DNA of 64,000 nt, from the NCBI RefSeq assembly GCF_019175385.1, contig NC_083337.1, positions 161,771,713 to 161,835,712 of the forward strand, read 5' to 3'. The stretch is from Lycium barbarum (Eukaryota > Streptophyta > Magnoliopsida > Solanales > Solanaceae). Of the stretch, positions 12,361-25,034 are shown piece after piece. The position numbers and the translations under genes are program-made. The notes below the pieces were generated by a model that did no database searches, was not told the origin of the DNA, and was given only the letters and a program-made list of their open reading frames with translations. Every line of letters begins with the position of its first letter. Positions within the stretch are counted from its first letter, which is position 1.

Positions 12361-15309
12361 CTAAACTTCAACACGGACGCTGTGTAGATTCTTTAGGTTT
12401 TCAATCTCCTCCGGAGAGGCAATTCCAGGATCAATAAAACACAACTGCAAGAGAAATAGTGTGTTAATTGATAACTCAAAACAGGACAATCAAATAAATG
12501 CCAGACAGTTGAAATGCAGTAGAACCTGATATAGTGGCTTCTTTAGAGTGTGGACACCTCTTTTTATTAGCTTTTGCCAACCTGAGTTTCCTTTAAGAGA
12601 TCTTGCCAGGGATTCTGTTGGCTGAGACAAGGTATAGTGGAACTTCTGGTCAGTAATCTAGAGATATTATAGATGATTTATCTTAGAAGTAAGATGACCC
12701 CGCAGCAGGGCAGGCAGTTAATATTTTGACAAAACTTAAGAGTAAAAAGAACGATAAAAATCAGAAGTATCAAATTTTTTCCTAACTTGAAAGGGCATTA
12801 ACAGACCCCACGTGTGGGATTACACTGGGTTTGTTGGTGTTGTTGTACAATGAATATCCCATACATCAGCCATCCCAAATGATGTTTAAACCATAAGTGA
12901 TGATAACTAGAATACAAAATAACAGATTGTACCAAGTTGATGGAGATCCTTTTCTAAGTGTGCACATTTGCAGACAACTCCATTAAAGGAGAGCAGCACA
13001 ATCATGAATCTCTCATATGTGCTTATTTTCAGATGTACTGGTAATGTAAGAATACTCTAAACAATATATTTAATGCAAAAGTCTAAAGTTCCTTGTGGTC
13101 TTAGTTCTGGAACCAATTGTACATAAGCAGGTTAAACAACGAAAGCCAATAGCCAATAAAGGAACTTATGAAGCATAGACAACTTTCTGAGTCCTAACCC
13201 ACCATCTATCATAATATGCTTTTCCATCTTCAGCTTATAAAAACAAAAACCATTATGACCATTTAACAAGGGAAGGGGAGACTGGGGATGTCACATACAC
13301 CTTTCAAGGAATATGACAAATACGGTCATCAGAGATGACTCAAAAAACCTTTCAAGAAATATAACAATATAGGGATGCCATAAAGACCGCAGCAATAGCA
13401 GAGCCGCGAGACAAGACTTGCTTACGGACGAAATGTGCATATACTCACATGACCTGGATCAAAGATCAATAGATTGTACTGCATCGACCCATTTCCCTGA
13501 CATTTAATTTGAATCCCAACAATGGTTCTTGAGTGGCCATCATGCTGGAAGTACAACGGCCTGTTTGAATGAAACTTATTAGGGACCCCATTAAGAATAG
13601 AGAATAACGATGAAACAAAAGATCGATAACCAAGAAATTCATGCACCATCAAAGATGATCGTATACATCCAAGTTAATCAAGGAAATACAGTTGCTGACT
13701 AAATACACTTACGCTTTCTGACTGACTAAGATCCCATGATTGCCGGATTTCCTGGATCTATTGTCAGAGAAGTAATTCCACACCCAATCAATGAGTGCCT
13801 GCTGGACCTTAGGCTTAGCCTTTACATCATCCGAAATCGAAACAGCCTTGGATACATCATTTTTCTCTTTGGAGAGATATCTATCCATTGGTCCATAAAC
13901 CTGCGGTGTCATCTTGCCCACACACTTGCCAACTCCACTTGACCTAATGACTATCTCCCGGCTAACAAAGTCCACTATCCTGGCACGAAGACCAAATGAA
14001 CGGAAGAGCGTAGCACATTCTGTTGTTCCAATCCATTTTCTTTTGCCATAAATTGCTTGATCAAAGTCTTCTGAACCCTGTTTATCAAAGCCTCTTTTCC
14101 AAGCAATTTCAAGCCATCTTTGGAGTGAAGGGATGTCAGGCACAAATCCTGAACCTCCGTACAAGACCTCCCTTGCTTCTTGTTGTTGCTTAAGCAAGTG
14201 AGAACTAAGCATCTGGATATTACGCCACCCACAACCCCACCCAAAATCCTCTGAAGGGCTGCTTTGGAAATGATCAACATAACCACACAAAATGGTGGTG
14301 GTCTTTTCAGTCTCCAACTCTAAACAGTTCCTCAACAAATCCATCAAGCCTTGTCCAATCTGAGGGCAGGTTTCCTTGATCTGCACACTAGCCAAAATCC
14401 TTATTGTTTCAGTTATATCTTTCTCTCCAGGATTGCGATTTTTGGCCTCATACCTCAAAGAACTTCTCTCCTGATTCTGTCGAGAACTAGTTTCACATTC
14501 CATGGCATCATCAACCTGATAATTAGGTATGCAAGGCTTTAGAAAATTAGAGCTAGCAAAAACAAGGCTACAACCATTTAAATATCTTTTATGACCCTCA
14601 ATCCTATTTTAGGTAACAAGTCACTTTTAGGGACAAAATTTACCAATTTAGAAAATTTCAGAATATTAGAACTTATGATTTTCAAAATTATAAAGATTTG
14701 CAGCCGAGATATCAAGGTCCCAAGTCCTTGAATAGTCAAAACATTGATGATGGCCATAGTGAAACTAATAAATCCTTGAAATTGCATATATTATATAGGT
14801 GCAGTGACTCCACCCAACTGAGCTTAAATACCAATCCCGGATAAACGAGATGGGTTATGATCGGCCTTTTGTAAAAATAGTCAAATTCCCGGGATTGAAG
14901 AGATAATATAAACAGGGTAGGGTGTAGCTATGTAGTTAGTCCAGTACTTTATGTGTAAAATTCTATTAAAATTGCAACCAAATAGTAGGTCTGAACCCAT
15001 AAATCCGCCTCCACGTATAAAAGCAGAATAATTTACAAAGAGAAAAAGAGTACGGGGAAATAAGTTGGACTTGAAGGGGCAAGGGCAATTTCTTGAGCCA
15101 ATTCGAAGTCTTTAGCAATATCTTCATCGTCAAAATGGCTGTTTGCGTGCCTGTATCGATTATTCAAATTTAGAACTTGTAAAAGGAAAAAAACAAATAA
15201 GAAATAGAGATAGAACATAACAAAATCAAGAAACAAAAGAAGAATATTACCTTTGGAGTTCAAGGGTGAGAACGGAGAGATTACAGATAGGGCAACTTGA
15301 GAAATCCAT
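12361..15309 (-). CDS. Zinc-finger, peptidase C78 family deubiquitinase (ZUFSP/ZUP1-like), 6 exons, 416 aa
   Basis: A cysteine protease of MEROPS family C78, the UfSP/ZUFSP group, which removes ubiquitin or UFM1-type modifiers; animal ZUFSP is specific for K63-linked ubiquitin chains. Exons, in coding order: 15251-15309, 15054-15150, 13713-14515, 13449-13560, 12526-12621 and 12361-12444; 1251 nt including TAG, all GT-AG with matching phase. The N-terminus has a C2H2-type finger (CPIC, then HANSH, residues 6-27), split by intron 1. The catalytic cysteine sits in GWGCGWRN (C147). The histidine-containing block is QHDGHSRTIVG (325-335) and the acidic residue is in LLIFDPGH (D354). The C-terminus includes GWQKLIKRGVHTL and ends ENLKNLHSVRVEV. 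The gene looks complete and active. The start is the ATG immediately before the finger. A possible TATA motif (CATAAATAGGG read on -) lies near 15390-15400. Confidence 0.9.
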
Positions 15310-15496
15310 ACATACGTATCAAGGATTGTGATTGAAAGCCTTTCCCACTTTTCTTTCGCGCTTTCCCTCTTTTGAACCTTTTCCGTACCCTATTTATGGG
15401 GAATGCAGCATGCTACTTCTTTTTAAGAAAATTGATTTTTTTTATCTTAATGACATATTCTATTAATTATACATTTATTTATTAATGTTTAGATCA

Positions 15497-15503
<7 letters not shown>

Positions 15504-15537
<34 letters not shown>
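15504..15537 (+). repeat. Poly(A) run
   Basis: About 34 consecutive A after TTT. It could be the tail of a decayed retroposon, but I see no body or target duplication next to it. Confidence 0.8.
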
Positions 15538-15539
<2 letters not shown>

Positions 15540-16001
15540 TTTCGACTGATGAATGGTTATACCGTAGTGGTCCGACCTAATTATTTTACACTTCTTACTT
15601 TGCGTAGCTTGATACATGGGTCAGTGCATGTTGCAACTGCGATTTATTGATAACTTCTAGTCTAATCTGGTAATGACAGAGAAGATGAATCCGCTAATAA
15701 AAGTTATAGATTCGATCGAGAGGAAGAAACTTATAAGAGTGGAGCTGAAATTATGGGAATAAAAATATATTGGTAGGGGATCATTCCACCTTAATGAGAA
15801 GCCTTTGCACGAGCGATGAAGGACGAAGCGGAAGTGAAAATGTTGGCTTGAGTAATGCAAACATTCCTAAGAATTCAACGCCTTGAAAACTTAAAGTATT
15901 CCTCTACAAATTTGTTCGCAAAGGGTGAATCAATTTAATTTTTTCATTAGTCGGAAACCAAAACCAACTCAATTATTCCAAACATAGTCTACAAATACTT
16001 A

Positions 16002-16392
16002 GGGATGGTTTGGTACGATGGATAAGCAGAAATAGTGATGGGCCAAAAATTTAGTGTCACCTTATCCTTTGTTTGGTTGCTAATAGTGGGATAAGTTATC
16101 GCAGGATTAAAAATAGTGCTAGGATAACTTATCCCAGGATTAAACAGTGAAATTGACTAAAATAGCCCTGAAGTTCTCAAAATCCTTTTTCTACTACATG
16201 AGGTGGACGGTATTTTTGCAAACAATCAACTTTTTTTTAAAAGTTATGCAATGCATGTTACTTTTAATACAACAAACCAAACAACCAATAAAAAATAATA
16301 TCAAGATAACTAATCCCAACATAAATAATCTCAATATAACTTATCCAACATAATTAATTCCATCATAACTTGTGTTCAAACCAAACGACCCC
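16002..16392. mobile_element. Tourist-like MITE (PIF/Harbinger type), 391 bp
   Basis: The ends are GGGATGGTTTGGT and the inverted ACCAAACGACCCC-type right end, flanked by TTA on both sides (15999-16001 and 16393-16395). TTA/TAA duplications are typical of PIF/Harbinger MITEs. No coding capacity. Confidence 0.7.
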
Positions 16393-17002
16393 TTAATGGT
16401 GCTACTACTTTGGCGCACCTTATTTTCTTTTTGTTTTTTATTTTCATTTTTACTTAAGTTTGACATTTCCATATTTGTTAATGCCTACCATATCGTTCCT
16501 ATTTTTTTTATTGTTTGGTTATTCTGTAAATGTTTTTTTATTTTTATATTTTACAATACAAACCTAAACTTTCCTCAGAAAAATAATTCGAATTATTTTA
16601 AATTCAACAAAATAACTTCTTCAAGTAGAAAAGGTTTGCAATACCTTCCCCAAAAAGAAAAAAGAACACGTCTAAAACGCCAGCTTCACTTTCAAACAAA
16701 AGAAATTTCAGTGTTGTTGATAGTTTAAGCACCATCATTTTTCCAAAATATCAGTCAGCCTATATTCCTGTTTTTTTAATTTCTATTTTTAAGGTACTTG
16801 TGTTTGCTATACCGGAGGATAATATCATAAAAAGAAATCGTTTACCGGAACCTTAATAGAGCATATTTCTTTTAAGATTACTGCTACTTGCTTCTTCTAT
16901 CCACAAATGTTTTCAAGCAGTGTCAAAATCAGGTACTATATTGACTATAATACTTGCCATTTCCCATCACTTATGTACAGAATTTGTTAATCCTCACTCC
17001 TC

Positions 17003-17163
17003 ACACACAGTAAACGCTCGTTAACCAACCCCTTAGCAAGAAGTATATATGTAATCGTTAACCAACCCCTTAGCAACAAGTTTATATGTACATCACAACC
17101 CCTTAACAAGTATATATGTAATCGCTAACCAACCCCTTAGCAACAAGTTTATATGTACATCAC
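17003..17163 (-). repeat. Tandem duplication in the ATG13 3' UTR
   Basis: The phrase TAACCAACCCCTTAGCAACA with its downstream TTATATGTACATCAC occurs at about 17059 and again at about 17126 (period 67 bp), with a shorter related copy just before. The last copy ends immediately before the ATG13 stop codon, so the repeat makes up the first 160 nt or so of the 3' UTR. Confidence 0.65.
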
Positions 17164-17164
17164 G

Positions 17165-20100
17165 CTAAGTTCCACCACCCTCACTGCCTGGGCGGGTTGT
17201 GCTCTTGGAAAGTAACATGTCTTTCAATTGTGTGTAAGCTTTGAGCTCCTCTAATGCATCTGATGCCTTTCTAGGAACATAGAACTGAGATGCAGTGCTG
17301 GTTTCTCCCTCTACTTCCGTCTTTACCGAATGCGAGGTATAGCTCGAATCTTGACGCAAAGGGGGAGCTGTCCTCAGCATCTGAACAACGGCACCTACAG
17401 CAGCGTCTTGAGATTTTCTGGTTGTTGCAGATACTGGAGACGAGGCTTCTGAACCCTTTTTGGAATCAAAGTTCTCTCTGCATAACGAGAATAGTAAACA
17501 CTTGTTGAATGGAATATCCAAAAAATAAATAAATGAAGATAGCCGTGCGCAACTATGACAAACTCAGCCTGTTGTCTGTCAGCAAAGGTTTGGTTGGATG
17601 CAACATCTCAACCCTAACAGAATTAGCATTTCAGGCAATCATGATAGAAATGGATCCCAGGTCATATCAAACTACTGAAAAGGGGGATTTGAAAGCCTAA
17701 CTTTTACTGATTTTAAAGTACTTTACAATCAGGCCCGTCTCCAATCCATCCAGATTCTGTGTTCCTTGCCGCAAGTTAAATATTGCATGCTCGAGTTTTT
17801 TTTATAACCGTGTTCCATGGAGTCCGGGACAACTTGCGCGCTCCTCGACTAATTCCACGGAATACCTGCCACCCCCACCAGCAACAGGTACCAGGGAACA
17901 CAGTCGACCAACGCTAGAACAAATGGGAAGAAATCACCTAGTGTTTTTTTGTCTCTTTTGGATTTGAAACTGAGACCTCATAGTTCTCAACCCACTTCAT
18001 TGACCACTAGGCCACATTACTCCTATTACTCCTCCTGACACCAAGACACGTGTATATACCAATTGTTTCCAGTTTTGAACATCCTTAGATCTCACCTGCT
18101 AACTTTCCTTCTATTTTCTGCCTTCTCAACTCCTGGAAGTACTACCTGAAAGTCCCCTAAGCTTTACCAAGCCAATAACAAACCCAACCACAGAAATCTT
18201 TTCTTTCCAATCAACTGGAAGCTGCAACATCCACAGACCAGGTACCCATGAAAATTTCAGGGAACTCCAAAATGAAATCCAGAAGTCTGTGCAGTGAGCT
18301 CTTTTGAAGTCAAATATGAAGGCTTCCTTTTGAGCCATCGACATTTTAGGTTCCAGACACCAAATAAAACTTTAAAGTGTAAAAAGTAAAAAAGGAACTC
18401 TCCGACAAAAGAAACTTATATTCTGGCCTTAGTTTCAAAAAAAGAAACTTATATTCTGGCTTAGTGATTTAATAGGCCAATATTATGGTGACTAAATATT
18501 ACACAAATTGTCAACACCCTGACTTAAACTAGGGTGAAAGGAGCATTTTTGATAACGTTCGTATACGAGCCAACTTAACTCACACCTTGACTGTTCCGCA
18601 GGTACCTGCTACTTCCCACCAGCATAAGTACCGGGTAACTCTACGCACCAATGAAGCAGATGGAAAGAAGTCACCAGGCATTTTTGCCTGCTAGGATTGA
18701 ACCATGATCTCCAAGGTTTTCACCAATGTCATTAACCACTAGGCCACACCTTTGGGTGAAGGGTGAAAGCAGTATGTTACTAATTAGTTTGAGGACACCC
18801 TTGGTTATTGATTATCTGAACAAATTTGTCCAAATAGCACCAACGACAAAAATCTACTTTAAATATGTATTGGCAATTCCAACCTATGGGACATATTAAA
18901 TACCAACAGAAGTGGTCTGCTCACAAATCTACCTCCATAATTATTAGAGTTTTACCGTCTACAGCTCTTTTCTAGACCCTAGTTGAGAACCAATCTCTAA
19001 GTCCAACCGTCTTTGTCCAAATGCAACCCAGCACCAGCTAAACAAACCAATGAAAAACAGAGAATACTTGGGACGAGAAATATCCAAATAATTAGTCAAA
19101 AGAAAAATAAAGGCCTTGAGAAACAAAGTGGGTTATTTTTCTTTCCTGTTTTCTCCAAGGAGAGAAACAAAGTGGATTTTATCAGATGATAAATAAAAAC
19201 TGATGCAATATTAGCTTTCCTAGAAATCAAATTTGCCCTTGAGGACACTTACTAAGAAAAGGAAGAATAAAAAAGTTGTCCAAGAGGGCAAATAGGTTCC
19301 CCAATATTGTTTTTTTGTTTATAAAATAGAGTATGATTCCCCAATAAAGTTAGCTAAATAAAGTGTTTTCCCAAGCAAATCTTAGGCTTCTACATATCAG
19401 ATGTGCCCTGAGGTGCAAATGATATCACCAATACAGTTCTATAATGTATCAGAAAGTACTATATGCATATTGAGTTATTGACAACACCAGCTCGTATATA
19501 GCACACCAGTCAACTAACAAGCTTTCTAGGGGCATGAAATTAAAAGAGACTTTTGAGTTACTTATTTAAGAATTTAGGACTCAAGTTCTAAAAATTAGGT
19601 AAAAGGGACTCTATCCCCCTAAGTTTTTTTAATTTACACAAAAACCCCTAAGTTTTTTTAATTTACACAAAAACCCAAAAATAAAAGCACTTTTTACCAA
19701 AAAAAAAAAAAAAACTTTACGTTTTTCTCTAAAAAAATACGCAAGCAACTATTGGTTGCTTAAACAAACACTGGTTGTTTCAGAAAATATCTAACTATTT
19801 ATACTAGAAATCATTTCTCGTTAAAAAAGAAATTTAAAAAAATAATTGTTGCTTATAATAACAACATTATTATTCAGGCAACTCCACTTCGCCGGAAAAC
19901 TTAATAAACAATTGTTTGTTGCAGTAACAAACACTTGTTGCTGATAATAAACAACAAGAAGTTGTTCAAGCAACTCCTTGTTGCTTATACAATAACCTTG
20001 TATCTCATTAAAACTAGGTAAACAACTAGTAGTTGTTTAAATAAATAAAGGTTGCTTATAATAAACAACACGAAGTTGTTTAAGCAACTCATTATTGCTT

Positions 20101-23100
20101 ATACATGAACTCAATTGGAAATTAATTGATTGATCACAAATGAAAATTAACTAATATAAAAACCTTGTTTCTTGTAAAAACTAGTCATTTGATGAGTGAT
20201 TAAATCCAACTTATTAATTTTATCATCAATTGATTGACTATACTAATAGTTTAAACAAAAATTTACTTATCCAGTGATAATGGAATCAATGTTGTTTGAT
20301 TATATGAATATTAGAACATCAACTTATTGACTTGATAACAATTAAATATCAAACGAGTCGTTCAATGAGTTATTAAACCCAACTTATTAATAATATCATA
20401 ATTGATCGCAAAATTGATTGACTCTACTAATAGTTTAACAATAACTTACTGATCTAGTGATAATGGAATGAATGTTGTTTGATTATATGAATATTTGAAC
20501 ATCAACGTATTCACTTAATAACAATTAAATGTCAAACGAGTCGTCCAATGAGTGGTTAAACCCAACTTATTAATAATATCACAATTGATCGCAAAATTGA
20601 TTGACTCTACTAATAGTTTAACAATAACTTATTGATCTAGTGATAATGGAATCAATGTTGTTTGATTATATAAATATTTGAACGTCAACGTATTCACCTG
20701 ATAACAATTAAATATCAAACGAGTCGTCCAATGAGTGATTAAACCCAACTTATTAATAATATCACAATTGATCGCAAAATTGATTGACTCTACCAATAGT
20801 TTAACAATAACTTAATAATCTAGTGATAATGGAATCAATGTTGTTTGATTATATGAATATTTGAACATCAACGTATTCACTTGATAACAATTGAACATCC
20901 AATGACCCGTTCGATAAGTTCTAATGTAAACAACCAACAGTTTCATAAACAACTTCGTGTTGTTTAACATAAACAACTACTATTTGCTTAAGCAACAATC
21001 GATTGTTTGCTAAGTTTTCACAAGAATTGGGGTTCTGTTGTAAGCAACTAGGAGTTGTCGAAACAACTTTTTGTTGTTTATTGTAAGCAACTTTTTGGGT
21101 TTTGTTAAAAGTTTTTGACCTTTTAATTTTCGGAAAAGGGCCAAAATTACCCCTGAACTTTGAAAAATAGTTCATTCATACCTTTCGTTATACTTTAGGG
21201 CCAATTATACCCTTACAGTTATACTATGGGGTCAATTATACCCTTATGTCTAACTGCTGCCACGTGGCATCATCCCAGCCCTTCAAAATTATTTTACCCT
21301 AAAATAAAATTTTACCCACTAAAATAACTCAACTCGACCCAAATTTTTTTTTTCCAACAAAACTAATACGGATAATTTTTCCAACAAAAAAAAATAAAAA
21401 TAATTCCGTATTAGTTTGGGCTGGAAAAAAAAATCGGGTCGGGTTGAATTATTTTAGTGGGTAAAAAATTATTTGAGGGTAAAATAATTTTGAAGGGCTG
21501 GGATGATGTCACGTGGCAGCAATTAGACATAAAGGGTATAATTGACCCCATAGTATAACGGTAATGGTATAATTGACCCTAAAGTATAACGAAGGGTATG
21601 GATGAACTATTTTTCAAAGTTCAGAGGTAATTTTGGCCCTTTTCCGTTTAATTTTTTACCCTAAGTTTACAAATATTTTAATGGATGGGATTTTGGGTTT
21701 TGTTAAAAGTTTTTGATCTTTTAATTTTTTACCCTAAGTTTACAAATATTTTAATTCAACCTCATCACTTCATAATTAACCCCTAATTAAATGTTTATAA
21801 CAAAAGAAAAAGAAAAAGAAATAGAAATCCCCTATTCTTCATTCCACTCTCAAAGATCCCTTTTAGCTCATTTTCCCAGCTTTCTAACACTTGAGAGGGC
21901 TAAACAAGGAGTCATAGTAACCAAAAATCTCCCCTTTTTCATAGAACTAAAAATGAAAAATTGGGCAAACAGCAAACTTGGTTGGAACAATATATTGTGC
22001 TTTTCTCTTTGCACACATTAAATTTTAATTTTTCTTTTTCCACCAAAATTATGACCTCCTTCTCTTCTTCTTAGCTTAAAAATCCCACCAGTTTCATCTT
22101 CATATTCCCATGTCTCTACCATTGTAGCTATGTGGGCACAAAGTATCATGACAAATTGAACCTTTCCTCCTACAATGGTCAACCAAACACGTTCGATAAA
22201 CTTCTCAATTGAACCAGAGAAAAGAAGAGAAATAGATTTGTGAACTAGTTCATAAGCAGCCACAAGATTTTATGCAATTCAATGATAGAAAATGAAGTAT
22301 AACTGGAAAATTACACACGGCCATATGAGGCAGAACCTAGCTCAAGTTATAAAGCAAAAGGCAAAAATATGATTATGGTAAAAAGTTCATTTTTTCTTCT
22401 CATTGAATCTTATTTAAGCTTCTAATAAAAACATCCCCAAGAATCAAATTTTTATGACTATATCTACATTTGGGACACTGAACGTGATATCATCTTGGAA
22501 TTATGAAGTTCTAACATGTCCACAAGAGGAAATTCTATAAGCTCTGGAAAACTAGTAACTAAATTATCAATTTTCATGTGAGTGTCTGTCTGCATGTTGT
22601 ATGCATACCACAGTTGCCTGGCTTTGTTTGGCAAGGAGCCACTTTTTCAGTTGATCTGTTTCGTCCAACTTCTTCCGATGAAATTTTCACTTATATCACA
22701 CGAGACAAAACTAAAAAGTGCAAACCTAAAAGTATGCAGGTAAAACCATAATAAGGTGTTTTTCCCCTAATTCGAAATTTACATGCATAAATAGACACCA
22801 TTACAATTTAAAGCAGCACAGCACTCAAAAAGTACTAAATAATCTCGAAAATAGGCAATATATAAAGGGTAGATCAGAGACATAAACACTAAAAGAAAGC
22901 AGGCAAACTTTAAGGACAAAGTAAAAACGAAAGCATGCTAATATATAGCCTAACACTAGCTTCTTACTTCATCCAAAAAAAAAAAAAAAAACACTAGCTT
23001 CTTATCTCACAGAGAACAACTATAATTGTAATGTCAAGAAAAATGGATAGATCACTGATCTTAAAACATTATTGTCTATGTCATCTTATTGCCATATCCT

Positions 23101-25034
23101 TCCATTAACTCATTAAGTGAAAAGAGAAAGATCTTTCTCCTTGATAGACTTTCTGCATATTGGAGTTTAAAGTTAAAAAATAACTTGAAGTTGAAAATTC
23201 ATGTGTATCCCTGAGAATGATAGCTACATGGCCCATTCAATAGGTCAAATGCTAATTATCTCTTCAACATTCATCAGAAGCTCAATTCTCAATACTACCT
23301 GAAGTCCAGCTTCTTATGATGTCCAACCTGTTAGACGACAGCTAAATGACCACACATAGTTGGCTCCCATAAAACCAATTATACAATGACAGAAAACTTT
23401 GATGAAGACGAATTCAGAGATGTAGTGTTTGTAAGAAGATGAATACTTCTAAATATATAGTGCACTGTAGCAAGATTACCTGGCTCGGGAATCAGAAGTA
23501 TCAACATCATCAACTATAAAAGGACAGTCATCCAAGTCATCCTGAAAAGATAATCTGCTGCTAGAACTTCTAGAAAATCCAACACGTGGCGAACCGCTTG
23601 AAGATAGCACAGCTGAGAACCGCCCTGAATCGTCTCTAGCATCTGCAGACACCTGAAAAGAAGCACACAAACAAAAGTTAGCAGCTGGCCGAAAAAGCAC
23701 TCAAGCAGATACCATTCTTTAAATAAAATCATTAACCAGAAAAAGCACACATTTAGTAAGAAATATAAACAGCCCACCTTTTGTCCAGGATTAGTAGTCC
23801 CAGTATCTGACTCTGGAGCCCTTAGAAAATCCATTTTCCTTGAAGAATCGTGCTTTGTGCTTCTAGGTGACATAGGTGGGAGAGAATGCCTGTTTGGATC
23901 AGACAAATTAGGAGATAGGTGTCTGGAGGTTCTGCCTATCAATGGATGAGGGATATTTACACCTGAGAGACATGTGGGTGGAGAAGGAGACGCATATGGA
24001 GAAAATGGAGGGGAAAGCTGATCATCATCAAAAGTTGCTTTCTGGTGAGTGAGAAATTTGTAGTTAGGTGGAACCCTCTGTCCATATACATCACTGACTG
24101 AAGATGAAAGCTCATATGGTGCATGGTATAAAGGTGGAGATCCTACATATGGCTGAGGTAAAGAAGGTGCCCTGAAGAGACCACTTGTCCAACTCTGCGG
24201 GCGCTGACCAGGTGCTGAATTAGATGACTGTGTCCTTCTCAATGGAAATGAAGTATGATGAACACCCTTATCCGTTGAGGTCAAAGGGAATGACCTCATA
24301 GGATCAGTGAGTGGACTACCAACATAATCCGTAATGATCTCAGGTGGAAAGGATGCAGAAGTCTCCAGGTTGAAGTCCACCAGAGTTTCACGATATGTTA
24401 CGGATAAAGAAAGACGGCCTTGCTGGGCATCAACTGGAGTAAAAGTATATTGCTTCATCATCTCCTCCTCTGCCCTTGAGAATGGCTCACTAAATGAAGA
24501 TACCTTAAAATTAATATCAAAATAACAACTCTGACTTGACGAAGATAGTTTCCTGAAGGCCTTGAACGCAGGCAGAAGCCTCATCATTGAGTAAAGGGAA
24601 CGGAGGAGTATAATAGATTTCTTGTATATTTTCTTGAAAGAGGAATCACCCATTTGAGGAACCATTAACCTCCGATTCTCACATTGCACGACCCATCTCT
24701 CTATAACGGTATCTATATATGGCCCTGCAAATGTTGTACCTGAATTGTGCTCCGATGAAGTAGTACTAGGTTTATCTTGAACAAGTATTATATCTATTAT
24801 CATCGGTTCCCCCAAATTTCTGTGCAACAAATTCAGGTTATCAAGAACAGCAGGACGATCTCCCAACACCAAATTGAACCACCTGTCACTCTTCTTCACC
24901 TCTCCAATCCCACCATAAGGTCGTATCGAAGGAACCCTCGAGTCCAAAATAATATGCAAGCTTTTCAAAAGAAATTGAGCAAGTATTTGCTCAAATCTTC
25001 CATGTTCACCCTGTGGGTTATTCTGAAAATCCAT
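17165..25034 (-). CDS. ATG13: Autophagy-related protein 13, 3 coding exons, 580 aa
   Basis: The regulatory subunit of the ATG1/ULK kinase complex that starts autophagosome formation in the cytosol. Exons in coding order: 23778-25034, 23480-23652 and 17165-17477; 1743 nt with TAG, GT-AG introns and matching phase. The N-terminus (about residues 10-240; LAQFLLKSLHIILDSR, then RWFNLVLGD, then ERWVVQCENRR, then MMRLLPAFKAF) is the HORMA-like domain of plant ATG13. The middle is Ser/Pro-rich and looks disordered, as expected for the phospho-regulated linker. The C-terminus ends with SDALEELKAYTQLKDMLLSK, matching the conserved tail of plant ATG13. The length is close to that of Arabidopsis ATG13 proteins. 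Intron 2 is unusually long (6002 bp) and carries SINEs, a Mutator-type foldback and a 183-bp tandem array. The assignment of the distant last exon rests on phase and on the conserved tail. A 5'UTR intron is inferred separately. Confidence 0.9.
17795..18022 (-). mobile_element. TS-like tRNA-derived SINE in ATG13 intron 2
   Basis: Read on the - strand it has GTGGCCTAGTGGTCAATGAA, a box-B-like GGTTTGAAA/CAAATCC segment, GGTGATTTCTTCCC, GGTACCTGTTGCTGG, AATTAGTCGAGG and a 3' end GGTTATAAAAAAA. This is the same family as the copies at 5759 and 18544. I could not identify a target duplication, so the ends are approximate. Confidence 0.7.
18544..18760 (-). mobile_element. TS-like tRNA-derived SINE in ATG13 intron 2
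   Basis: On the - strand it begins CACCCAAAGGTGTGGCCTAG, continues through the box-B-like GGTTCAATCC and GGTACTTATGCTGGTGGGAA, and ends in TTATCAAAAATG. It is flanked by a 12-bp duplication with one mismatch (GGGTGAAAGGAG at 18532-18543, GGGTGAAAGCAG at 18761-18772). Confidence 0.75.
20165..20905. repeat. 183-bp tandem repeat array (about 4 copies) inside ATG13 intron 2
   Basis: The phrase GATAATGGAATCAATGTTG recurs with TGGAAT at 20281, 20464, 20647 and 20830, an exact spacing of 183 bp. Each unit includes AACGAGTCGTCCAATGAGTG-like, CTACTAATAGTTTAAC and GATTATATGAATATT segments. The first and last units are more diverged than the middle ones. The unit length is in the range of plant centromeric and heterochromatic satellites. 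Confidence 0.85.
21131..21646. mobile_element. Mutator-type foldback element (516 bp) in ATG13 intron 2
   Basis: The ends CGGAAAAGGGCC and GGCCCTTTTCCG are flanked by a perfect 9-bp duplication TTTAATTTT (21122-21130 and 21647-21655). The two arms are near-complete inverted copies, including CACGTGGC boxes at about 21261 and 21511. The terminal bases resemble those of the element at 4737, so both may use the same transposase. The insertion split one of two neighbouring copies of a host phrase (GTTTTTGACCTTTTAATTTT; second copy near 21707). Confidence 0.85.

Larger units (their letters stand above)
15310..17164. other. Region between the C78 gene start and the ATG13 stop
   Basis: It contains the upstream region of the deubiquitinase, a run of about 34 A (15504-15537), a Tourist-like MITE (16002-16392) and a partly duplicated ATG13 3' UTR (about 17003-17163). 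No gene was found; the open frames at 16147-16728 are low-complexity. Confidence 0.6.
17478..23479 (-). other. ATG13 intron 2 (6.0 kb), repeat-filled
   Basis: The donor is AG|GTAATC at 23479 and the acceptor ATGCAG|AGAG at 17477. It contains two SINEs (about 17795-18022 and 18544-18760), short CAAC/GTTG-rich inverted words (19730-20110 and 20920-21100), a 183-bp tandem array (about 20165-20905), a 516-bp Mutator-type foldback (21131-21646) and an otherwise featureless stretch (about 21780-23479). No independent gene was seen inside. Confidence 0.75.

Noticed and set aside
13975..14286. 103-codon frame on - inside the deubiquitinase exon
   Set aside because: It overlaps exon 3 of the C78 gene in another frame on the same strand and has no recognisable domain.
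15033..15263. 76-codon frame taken as a separate small gene
   Set aside because: Its middle part is exon 2 of the C78 gene; the rest is read-through into the flanking introns.
22018..22263. 81-codon frame in ATG13 intron 2 (MAAYELVHKSISLLF...)
   Set aside because: No homology, no splice partner of matching phase and no promoter signs. It is probably a chance frame in intron sequence.
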